Shown: positions 1-5,023 of the stretch, in pieces | How positions within the stretch are numbered: the stretch's first letter is position 1 | How the letters are laid out: each line of letters starts with the position of its first letter | Origin: Clostridiales bacterium | Lineage (GTDB): Bacteria > Bacillota > Clostridia > Christensenellales > Borkfalkiaceae | NCBI GenBank assembly: GCA_021635425.1 | Contig: JAJWOJ010000176.1 | Span: 1-5,029 of the forward strand | Direction: 5' to 3' | DNA length: 5,029 nt | Translations under genes and position numbers: made by a program | Notes under the pieces: generated by a model | Databases searched by the model: none | What the model saw: only the letters and a program-made list of their open reading frames with translations | Told to the model about the DNA's origin: nothing

Positions 1-985
1 GTCCCACTTCGATTTTCAGAGCGTCCGCAAACACTTTGAATTCCGATTTTTCGAAAAGATCGGAACAATTTACTATCTTCAAGCCGAATCTCGTATCGGG
101 CTTATCCGAGCCGTAATTTTCCATGGCTTCGTGATAAGTCATTCTTCTGAAATGCCCTTCGCCGAGATCGAGACCTATCGTGCTTTTGAAAATATTTTTG
201 ATAAGCCCTTCGATGGGATACATTACATCCTCGATTTCTTCGACGAAACTCATCTCAACGTCTATCTGCGTAAATTCGGGCTGACGGTTTGCTCTTAAGT
301 CCTCGTCGCGGAAGCATTTCGTAATCTGATAATATCTGTCGAACCCCGCGATCATGAGAAGCTGTTTATAAAGCTGGGGAGACTGCGGAAGAGCGTAAAA
401 ACACCCCTCGTGAATTCTCGACGGAACGAGATAGTCTCTCGCGCCCTCGGGGGTAGATCTTCCGAGCATGGGCGTTTCCACCTCGACAAAGCCGTTATCG
501 TCGAAAAATCTTCTCGCCGCTTTGGTTATTTCGTTTCTCAAAAAGAGGTTCTTCTGCAAAGAAGGTCTTCTTAAGTCAAGGTATCTGTATTTTAAACGAA
601 GGGTTTCGTTTACGTTTGAATCGTCGAGAATTTCAAAGGGAGTGGTGTCCGCTTCCGCTAAAATTTTAAGTTCGTCGGCAAGAATTTCGATATCGCCCGT
701 CGCGATTTTGTTGGTCTTGCTCTCTCTTTCTCTCACCCTGCCTTTCACCGCAAGGACGTATTCCGAACGAATATTCTGCGCCTTATCAAACACTGCCGCA
801 GCCGTAGTATCGTCGAAAACGACCTGCACAAGCCCCGTTTTATCGCGAAGATCGACGAAAATAAGCGAACCGAGATTTCTTCTTCTCTGCGTCCACCCCA
901 TAACCGTAACTTCTTTGCCCGCATCCGAAAGCCTGAGCGTTCCGCACATCGAAGTGCGCCTTAATTCTCCCATAAATTCTGCCAT
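1..985 (-). CDS. aspS: Aspartyl-tRNA synthetase, N-terminal part (runs off left edge)
   Basis: Charges tRNA-Asp with aspartate in the cytoplasm, using ATP. Translating the minus strand from ATG at 983-985 gives 328 uninterrupted residues to the edge; bacterial AspRS is about 590 residues, so the rest lies outside. Seen in order: OB-fold anticodon-binding domain (about 12-110) with GWTQRRRNLGSLIFVDLRD at 30-48; class II motif 1 region FFDDNGFVEVETPML (160-174); aspartate-site loop STPEGARDYLVPSR (177-190); QSPQLYKQLL (201-210); motif 2 FRDEDLRANRQPEFTQID (225-242); MTYHEAMENYGSDKPD (282-297); then the start of the bacterial GAD insertion domain. Motif 3 is off the edge. The start is favoured by GGAGA seven bases upstream; a second in-frame ATG lies four codons in. 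Motif 2 has RANRQPEF where RADRQPEF is usual, a mild change. It has its own promoter downstream of alr. The family assignment is very secure. Confidence 0.97.
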   Translation of the reverse strand, partial: MAEFMGELRRTSMCGTLRLSDAGKEVTVMGWTQRRRNLGSLIFVDLRDKTGLVQVVFDDTTAAAVFDKAQNIRSEYVLAVKGRVRERESKTNKIATGDIEILADELKILAEADTTPFEILDDSNVNETLRLKYRYLDLRRPSLQKNLFLRNEITKAARRFFDDNGFVEVETPMLGRSTPEGARDYLVPSRIHEGCFYALPQSPQLYKQLLMIAGFDRYYQITKCFRDEDLRANRQPEFTQIDVEMSFVEEIEDVMYPIEGLIKNIFKSTIGLDLGEGHFRRMTYHEAMENYGSDKPDTRFGLKIVNCSDLFEKSEFKVFADALKIEVG

Positions 986-992
986 AATGCTG

Positions 993-997
993 TCTCC
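993..997 (-). promoter_or_regulatory. aspS ribosome binding site
   Basis: The minus strand reads GGAGA, seven bases before ATG at 983-985. This favours that start over the in-frame ATG at 971-973, which would place the site 19 bases away. Confidence 0.7.
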
Positions 998-1006
998 GTT
1001 GTTGTA

Positions 1007-1024
1007 TTCGGGAATTTACCCGAA
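1007..1024 (-). other. Small hairpin in the aspS 5' leader
   Basis: A perfect 6-bp inverted repeat TTCGGG / CCCGAA with a 6-base loop, about 20-40 bases before the aspS start and downstream of the predicted transcription start. The leader is only about 60 bases, far too short for a T-box riboswitch, and no T-run follows the hairpin, so it is not a terminator. Role unknown; it may be a chance structure or an RNA stability element. Confidence 0.4.
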
Positions 1025-1051
1025 AACCTTAGTCATTTTAACTATATCGAC

Positions 1052-1080
1052 ATCTTAAACTTTTAAACGGAAAATGTCAA
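1052..1080 (-). promoter_or_regulatory. aspS promoter (sigma-70/sigma-A type)
   Basis: On the minus strand the -35 box is TTGACA (1075-1080, perfect consensus), followed by a 17-bp spacer and the -10 box TAAGAT (1052-1057, five of six matches to TATAAT). The predicted start of transcription is near 1045, giving a leader of about 60 bases. It lies in the alr-aspS gap and would drive aspS independently of alr. Confidence 0.8.
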
Positions 1081-1110
1081 CAATATACGGGCATGTGCGA
1101 ATTTATTTGC

Positions 1111-1130
1111 TTCGTTTTATAAAAAACGAA
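1111..1130 (-). repeat. AT-rich inverted repeat just after the alr stop
   Basis: TTCGTTTT (1111-1118) pairs perfectly with AAAACGAA (1123-1130) around a 4-base loop, starting three bases beyond the alr stop codon. Each arm has only two G/C pairs and no T-run follows in the alr direction, so it is at best a weak terminator or an mRNA 3' end structure. Confidence 0.35.
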
Positions 1131-1132
1131 CG

Positions 1133-2251
1133 TCACGGGCGGATATACTTCACGGGGAAACGTTTGAAGCTCGTGAGTATTTCATACGAAATCGTGCCGC
1201 AGGCTTTTGCCATATCCTCCGCCGTAAGGATATCTCCGCCTTGTTCGCCGATAAAAACAACCTCGTCTCCCGCTTTGGTTTCCTTGCCGGTAAGCGCGAA
1301 GCAATAATCCATGCAGACGTTGCCGATAATTTTTCTGCGCCTGCCGTTTATAAGCACTTCGCCGCCCGAAAAACTTCTGAAAATCCCGTCCCCGTAGCCC
1401 ACCGAAACAGTCGCGACGAAACAATCTTTTGTTGCGATAAACGCGCCGTTATAGCCGACGTATTCCCCCTTTTTAACTTTTTCAACCCTCGAAACCAAGC
1501 TTTTTACGCTCATGCACGGCTTAACGCCCGAAACGCCGTAACCGTAAAGCCCGATGCCTATCCTCACCATAGAATACAGCGAGTTACAACAAAACGCCGC
1601 CTCGGTTGCCGCGATATGCGCAAGATAGCCGCATATATAACCCCTCTTTCCGTCCGTTGGCTTGCCCGAACGGCTTTCGCCGTCTTCAAGCGCACAATCT
1701 ATAAAACGCAGAAAGCCGTTAAATCGCTCCGTCTGCATTTCTCTTCTTTGTCTGTTTTCCGCGTCGAAAAAATGAGAAAACACCCCTTCAAGCTTTATAT
1801 TTTTATGCGATTTTATGCGGTTAATCAACTTATAGGCTTCCTTTTCGCTTTTGATGCCCATTCTGTTCATACCTGTATCCACGCACATATGAACGCATGT
1901 CGGTATGCGCATATTTTCCGTTTTGCATATTATTTCGTCAAGGTCGCGTTCGGACGAAATTATAATATCGATGTTTTTAAAAACAGAAACGACTATCTCT
2001 TTCCCCCGAAGAGGCGATAAACATAAAATACGTTTTTCGGTATGCTCGCGCGCCGAAACAGCCTCTTCGAACGTCGCGACTATGAAATAGTCGGCTTTTT
2101 CGCTCAACGCTCTCACAACCTCTTTAAGCCCGTGACCGTAAGCGTTCGCCTTTACCACCGCCGCAACCGATACGCTTTGAGGAAGTTTTTTTCTGAAAAA
2201 ATCGAAATTATCGGTTAAGTTCTTTAAATTTACTTCTATAATTCCGCGCAT
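1133..2251 (-). CDS. alr: Alanine racemase
   Basis: PLP-dependent enzyme that interconverts L- and D-alanine in the cytoplasm, supplying D-Ala for peptidoglycan; the 372-residue length is normal. The N-terminal TIM barrel carries the PLP lysine K34 in VVKANAYGHG (32-41). VDTGMNRMGI (124-133) holds R130, matching Arg136 of the Geobacillus enzyme. EGVFSHF (155-161) gives H160; RIGIGLYGYG (230-239) gives R230, which contacts the PLP ring nitrogen. In the C-terminal beta domain, Y267 in VGYNGAF is the second catalytic base, CMDYC (313-317) holds M314-D315, and Y356 lies in CGTISYE. Oddities: Cys123 occupies the position of the carbamylated Lys129; HIAAT (212-216) replaces the common HIANS; and residues about 187-207 look like an insertion. 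The start is fixed by an in-frame TAG just upstream, although the GAGGG site is unusually close to the ATG. It is transcribed divergently from the aminopeptidase gene. Motif residue correspondences come from memory of the Geobacillus enzyme. Confidence 0.96.
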   Translation of the reverse strand: MRGIIEVNLKNLTDNFDFFRKKLPQSVSVAAVVKANAYGHGLKEVVRALSEKADYFIVATFEEAVSAREHTEKRILCLSPLRGKEIVVSVFKNIDIIISSERDLDEIICKTENMRIPTCVHMCVDTGMNRMGIKSEKEAYKLINRIKSHKNIKLEGVFSHFFDAENRQRREMQTERFNGFLRFIDCALEDGESRSGKPTDGKRGYICGYLAHIAATEAAFCCNSLYSMVRIGIGLYGYGVSGVKPCMSVKSLVSRVEKVKKGEYVGYNGAFIATKDCFVATVSVGYGDGIFRSFSGGEVLINGRRRKIIGNVCMDYCFALTGKETKAGDEVVFIGEQGGDILTAEDMAKACGTISYEILTSFKRFPVKYIRP

Positions 2252-2262
2252 ATCCCTCTATC

Positions 2263-2277
2263 GCTTTACTTTAAAGC
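2263..2277. repeat. Inverted repeat in the alr / aminopeptidase divergent spacer
   Basis: GCTTTA and TAAAGC form a perfect 6-bp inverted repeat around CTT. It covers the predicted -35 box of the plus-strand promoter and falls near the predicted transcription start of alr. It could be a small operator or an mRNA 5' hairpin for alr; no specific regulator is recognisable. Confidence 0.35.
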
Positions 2278-2293
2278 AAAATTTATATATAAT
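2265..2293 (+). promoter_or_regulatory. Promoter of the M18 aminopeptidase gene
   Basis: The -35 box TTTACT (2265-2270, four of six matches) is followed by a 17-bp spacer and a perfect -10 TATAAT (2288-2293). Transcription would start near 2300, leaving a leader of about 19 bases with the ribosome binding site. Confidence 0.65.
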
Positions 2294-2310
2294 ATATTTA
2301 TTACTGACGA
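2282..2310 (-). promoter_or_regulatory. Candidate alr promoter
   Basis: On the minus strand TCGTCA (2305-2310, four of six matches) is followed by a 17-bp spacer and TATAAA (2282-2287, five of six). It overlaps the opposing promoter in the same AT-rich block. Other -10 registers are possible in this TA-rich stretch, so the exact position is uncertain. Confidence 0.4.
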
Positions 2311-2314
2311 GGTG
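2309..2314 (+). promoter_or_regulatory. Ribosome binding site of the M18 aminopeptidase gene
   Basis: GAGGTG lies four bases before ATG at 2319, supporting that start codon. Confidence 0.7.
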
Positions 2315-2318
2315 AAAT

Positions 2319-3602
2319 ATGAATTTACTTGAAGAATTTCTCTATAAATCGAAAACGGCTTTTCACGCATGCGAGAACGCGGCGGAAATACTTAAGAAAA
2401 ACGGCTTTACCGAACTTAAAGAAACAAAGAGCTGGAATTTGAAAAAACACGGAAAATATTTCGTAACGAGAAACGGCTCCGCGCTTATCGCTTTCGATAT
2501 CGGCGGGGAAAACGCGTTCAACATCGTCGCTTCTCACGGCGATTCCCCGTGTTTCAAAATCAAGGCAAACCCCGTGATGAAAAGCGATAACTATGAAAAA
2601 CTCAACGTCGAGCGTTACGGCGGCGGTATATTTTATTCGTGGTTAGACGCTCCTCTCACGATTGCGGGAAGAGTTATAATTTCGCGCGATAACGAACTTA
2701 TAGCCAAGGTTTTCACTTCCGATCACACCTTCGTTATCCCTTCCGTCGCGATACATTTCAACCGCACCGTCAACGACGGACTGAAGCTCAATCCGCAGAC
2801 GGACATGTCGCCGATCGCAGATATTTTAACGGACGAAATAAGCGGAGGCGGGCTTAAAAAAGAACTCGAAAAATTTGCCGACGGCGGAAAGGTTGTAGAT
2901 TACGATTTGTACGTCGTATCTGCGGAAAAGCCTTTTTACGCGGGCTTCGAGAACGAGCTTTTGTGCAGTCCGAGGATTGACAACTTAACGAGCGCGATAT
3001 CTTCCGTCGAGGCTATTTGCGAAGCAAGTCCTAAGGAAATCGCCGTTTGCTATATTGCGGACAACGAGGAAGTGGGGAGCGGAACGAAGCAAGGCGCAGG
3101 CTCGAAATTCCTTTTCGACGTTTTAAGCCGCATCGCAAAAAGCTTAGGAAAAGAGGACGCGCTCGACGAAATGCTCGCAGGCTCGTTCATCGTTTCGGAC
3201 GACAACGCGCACGCCGTTCACCCCAACCACCCCGAATATTCCGACCCGACGAACAGAGTTAAGCTCGGAAACGGAATCGTCATAAAACACCACGCAAATC
3301 AGAATTACACGACGGACGCCTTTTCCTCCGCGATTATAAAGCAGATTTTTGACGGCGCAAAGGTCGGCTATCAGGATTTTTACACCCGCTCAGACATGCC
3401 GTGCGGCGGAACGCTCGGCGCGATAAGCTCGGCGCAGGTTTCTATAAAAAGTGTCGATATAGGTATCCCTCAGCTTGCAATGCACTCCGCCGTTGAAACC
3501 ATGGCGGCAAGCGATTATGAAACCGCAAAAAAAGGACTTATCGCTTTTTACTCCGCAAAAATAAGCGCGGACGGCGACAAGTCGGTTGATATCGAACTTT
3601 AA
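2319..3602 (+). CDS. apeB: M18-family zinc aminopeptidase (aspartyl aminopeptidase type)
   Basis: Metallo-exopeptidase that removes N-terminal residues, typically acidic ones in this family, from peptides in the cytoplasm; it probably works in peptide turnover. At 427 residues it has the usual bacterial M18 length. The expected two-zinc ligands and catalytic residues are all present: H73 in ASHGDSP, D221 in CSPRIDNL (bridging Asp), E250-E251 in ADNEEVGSG (catalytic base and ligand), D295 in SDDNAHAVHPN, and H389 in LAMHSAVET. Other family blocks are LNVERYGGG (95-103), SWLDAPL (107-113), FNRTVNDG (147-154) and the substrate-site stretch SDMPCGGTLGAIS (358-370). No signal peptide or membrane segment is visible. 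It is a single-gene unit with its own promoter and an intrinsic terminator, divergent from alr. The family is secure; the symbol and exact substrate preference are less certain, since M18 members differ in specificity. Confidence 0.95.
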   Translation: MNLLEEFLYKSKTAFHACENAAEILKKNGFTELKETKSWNLKKHGKYFVTRNGSALIAFDIGGENAFNIVASHGDSPCFKIKANPVMKSDNYEKLNVERYGGGIFYSWLDAPLTIAGRVIISRDNELIAKVFTSDHTFVIPSVAIHFNRTVNDGLKLNPQTDMSPIADILTDEISGGGLKKELEKFADGGKVVDYDLYVVSAEKPFYAGFENELLCSPRIDNLTSAISSVEAICEASPKEIAVCYIADNEEVGSGTKQGAGSKFLFDVLSRIAKSLGKEDALDEMLAGSFIVSDDNAHAVHPNHPEYSDPTNRVKLGNGIVIKHHANQNYTTDAFSSAIIKQIFDGAKVGYQDFYTRSDMPCGGTLGAISSAQVSIKSVDIGIPQLAMHSAVETMAASDYETAKKGLIAFYSAKISADGDKSVDIEL

Positions 3603-3626
3603 TTCGCTGAAAATTCACAATGAAAC

Positions 3627-3672
3627 AGCCCCGCATATCCCGATTTTTGTCGGAATATGCGGGGCTTATTTT
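3627..3672 (+). terminator. Intrinsic terminator of the aminopeptidase gene
   Basis: The left arm (3627-3643, starting AGCCCCGCATAT) pairs with the right arm (3650-3666, ending ATATGCGGGGCT). This makes a 17-bp stem with one mismatch and a 6-base loop, followed by a T-rich run TTATTTT. It lies 24 bases after the aminopeptidase stop. On the opposite strand the downstream run is poor in T, so it would work weakly, if at all, for the convergent cassette. Confidence 0.85.
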
Positions 3673-3922
3673 GTCGGAATCCGCCGCAAAAAAACGTCGG
3701 ATTATGCCGTAATTTTTTGTCGATTTTTTGCAGTAATTTTTTGTCGGATTCCGCCGCCGAAAATTGTCGTTTTCAGCCGTCGGTTTTTGTCGTTTTCCGT
3801 GCGCCGATTTTGCCGTAAAACGCCGTCGGGTTTTGTCGGATTTTGCTCGCCCGTTTTGCCGTAAAACGCCGTCGGGTTTTGTCCTATAACGCCGTCGGGG
3901 CTTTGCGGATTCCGCGTTTTAC
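3645..3922. repeat. Degenerate 23-bp tandem repeat array (about 12 units)
   Basis: Units begin at 3645, 3669, 3692, 3715, 3739, 3762, 3785, 3808, 3831, 3854, 3877 and 3900; all are 23 bp except two of 24 bp (the 3645 and 3715 units). The approximate consensus is TTTTGTCG, then GATTMC, then GCCGTCGGG. The left part (TTTTGTCG or TTTTGCCG) is best conserved; units 3692, 3762 and 3900 are the most diverged. The units are contiguous, so this is not a CRISPR array, and 23 is not a multiple of 3, so it is not a protein repeat. It fills most of the 348-bp convergent gap, which has no credible gene. The remaining bases (3923-3950) show nothing recognisable. Function unknown; it could be a neutral minisatellite, a protein-binding array or a mobile-repeat remnant. 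Confidence 0.8.
3808..3883. repeat. Perfect 30-bp direct repeat, 46 bp apart
   Basis: Positions 3808-3837 and 3854-3883 are identical over 30 bases (starting TTTTGCCGTAAAACG). They cover repeat units 8 and 10 in full plus the first seven bases of units 9 and 11. Perfect identity inside an otherwise diverged array points to a recent 46-bp (two-unit) duplication or gene conversion. Confidence 0.85.
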
Positions 3923-3950
3923 TTCCGCTTGCGCGACGTTTTTCCCGATT

Positions 3951-4421
3951 TTATTTTTCCGAAATATCGCACTCGGGAACCGCCGTTACAACCTCGAAAT
4001 CTTTAATTTTTATAGGTATAATCGCTATATCGGGAAGTTCGCCGTATTGATCGAAATCGACAAGTCTCATCCCGTCTATAGTCCTCGGGTCGCATATCCA
4101 CCCGACCATTCCCTTATGAACGCCCTCATCGGCATATTTTTTCTTTTCGACGATAACCTGAACGCGCGCATATTCTTTAACGGGAAGGATAATTTTGTTT
4201 CTGTTAAGGTCTGTAAGCACATCGACGTTTTTCAAATCGGATTCCGCAATATAACAAGTCGTTAATTTTTGCAATGTTTGCGGATTGATAAAATAAATCG
4301 CTCTCCACCCCGGTCTTTCCTGAATTATATCGATAACCCTGCCGCGCATGCCTTTAACAATTCCCTGATTTTTATATTCTTCTCTATCCGCAATAACTTC
4401 AACTATGTCATACAAATTCAT
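3951..4421 (-). CDS. Putative immunity/antitoxin protein with two tandem SH3-like repeats
   Basis: A 156-residue soluble protein with no signal peptide or membrane segment. I do not recognise a characterised family with certainty. It consists of two homologous halves: residues 3-66 and 83-145 align around Y-x2-V-x-V-I ... Y-x3-G-[IV]-x-K-G-M-x-G, with 11 identities in 29 ungapped positions, and each half ends in a hydrophobic strand (CYIAESDLKNV; IIPIKIKDFEVV). The pattern of a short beta strand, then KGMxG, then another strand resembles small SH3/KOW-like barrels and DUF4926-type proteins; this is inference. Its ATG overlaps the TGA of the upstream gene by four bases (ATGA), implying translational coupling and a joint function. 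A GGGGG ribosome site nine bases before the ATG lies inside the upstream gene. The best reading is an immunity or antitoxin partner for that protein; a role in phage-like modules is an alternative. Confidence 0.7.
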   Translation of the reverse strand: MNLYDIVEVIADREEYKNQGIVKGMRGRVIDIIQERPGWRAIYFINPQTLQKLTTCYIAESDLKNVDVLTDLNRNKIILPVKEYARVQVIVEKKKYADEGVHKGMVGWICDPRTIDGMRLVDFDQYGELPDIAIIPIKIKDFEVVTAVPECDISEK

Positions 4422-5011
4422 TTTATTTTTCCCCCATATGGTGTCGTTAATTTTATTTTCCCGTAAGGATAAACCATCCAGCCCGATTGAAACGCAACAG
4501 TTCCTGCCATGTTCTTTCGCTTCAAAATAATCTCAATAGAAATTCTTTGTCCGAATTCATTCAATTTCCCTAATTCAAATTTTCCATTCTCATATGCACC
4601 TTTAGCTTGTTTTTCAAATTCCTCTCGTAAGAAATCTGAATCTTTCTCTAAGTATCCCCAACTTTCAAATAGTTTTTTCTTCGGATTATCTCCTTCGCCT
4701 ATAAAAATATAGTTCTTAAATTTTCCTATTTCGCAAACAGCTTCCGCATCAAAATCGGAGATTTTTTTCAAACGACAATGACATTTATAATGCAACGGCA
4801 TCTGTGGCATATTGTATACAGGGAAATAACATCCGTTTACATTCATACACGTAGCGCAATGCTTGCTTTTCGTTTGACTTGCTATCAAAATATTATCTAT
4901 TTTTTCATCATTGGTTGTTGCAGGTTTTGATCCGTCATGAATCCATTCAATCCAAAATTTATCGTCAAAGATTTTTAGTATATCTAAAAAATAATCTTCA
5001 AATTTTCTCAT
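4418..5011 (-). CDS. Putative toxin: MuF-like Cys/His motif plus BECR/DUF6883-like C-terminal domain
   Basis: A 197-residue protein without a signal peptide or membrane segment. Residues 52-80 contain C52-x2-C55, G60, C61, P72-x-H74 and C77-x-C79-R, resembling the Cys/His tail of phage Mu F-like head proteins and their toxin-linked relatives, possibly metal-binding. Residues about 98-195 form a second domain: KLFESWGYLEKDSDFL, KLNEFGQRISIEI (149-161), then SGWMVYPYGKIKLTTPYGGK. The layout (a helix-rich half followed by strands ending in a T-x-PY motif) recalls BECR-fold nuclease toxins and DUF6883-type domains; this comes from memory, not a search. The start is supported by a consensus AAGGAGG five bases upstream, though the frame stays open through the last 18 bases, so a longer protein is not excluded. 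Sampled GC is about 32%, well below its neighbours, suggesting recent transfer. It overlaps the downstream putative immunity gene by four bases. Nuclease function and toxicity are inference. Confidence 0.65.
   Translation of the reverse strand: MRKFEDYFLDILKIFDDKFWIEWIHDGSKPATTNDEKIDNILIASQTKSKHCATCMNVNGCYFPVYNMPQMPLHYKCHCRLKKISDFDAEAVCEIGKFKNYIFIGEGDNPKKKLFESWGYLEKDSDFLREEFEKQAKGAYENGKFELGKLNEFGQRISIEIILKRKNMAGTVAFQSGWMVYPYGKIKLTTPYGGKIK
4431..4435 (-). promoter_or_regulatory. Ribosome binding site for the putative immunity gene
   Basis: The minus strand reads GGGGG followed by nine A/T-only bases and the ATG at 4419-4421. It is encoded within the Gly-Gly codons near the end of the upstream gene, so the partner's translation signal is embedded in the toxin reading frame. 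Confidence 0.5.
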
Positions 5012-5016
5012 ATCAA

Positions 5017-5023
5017 CCTCCTT
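5017..5023 (-). promoter_or_regulatory. Consensus ribosome binding site for the putative toxin gene
   Basis: AAGGAGG on the minus strand, five bases before ATG at 5009-5011. A perfect anti-16S match at suitable spacing supports this start and a 197-residue product. The promoter lies beyond the right edge. Confidence 0.8.

Noticed and set aside
468..1058. Plus-strand open frame of 196 codons
   Set aside because: It lies antisense to aspS, whose motifs are unmistakable; the translation is Ser/Leu-rich with no family features.
986..1080. T-box riboswitch in front of aspS
   Set aside because: The leader from the predicted start is only about 60 bases, lacks a T-box sequence and specifier stem, and has no terminator hairpin.
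1111..1130. Intrinsic terminator for alr
   Set aside because: The stem is almost all A/T and no T-run follows it on the minus strand; kept only as an inverted repeat.
1241..2020. Plus-strand open frame of 259 codons
   Set aside because: It is antisense to alr, which carries all the expected racemase motifs; no ribosome site or domain supports this frame.
3586..3864. Plus-strand open frame across the convergent gap (92 codons)
   Set aside because: It starts inside the aminopeptidase gene, has no ribosome site, runs through the terminator, and its low-complexity Phe/Arg/Cys-rich translation is a by-product of the tandem repeat.
3645..3922. CRISPR array
   Set aside because: Units are contiguous 23-mers with graded divergence; there are no unique spacers of uniform length between conserved repeats and no cas genes in view.
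3905..3932. Terminator for the minus-strand cassette
   Set aside because: GCGGATTCCGC and the tiny CGC-GCAA-GCG hairpin are too short and are not followed by a T-run in the cassette direction.
3843..4265. Plus-strand open frame of 140 codons opposite the putative immunity gene
   Set aside because: It is a shadow of the minus-strand gene, starts inside the repeat array without a ribosome site, and has no recognisable domain.
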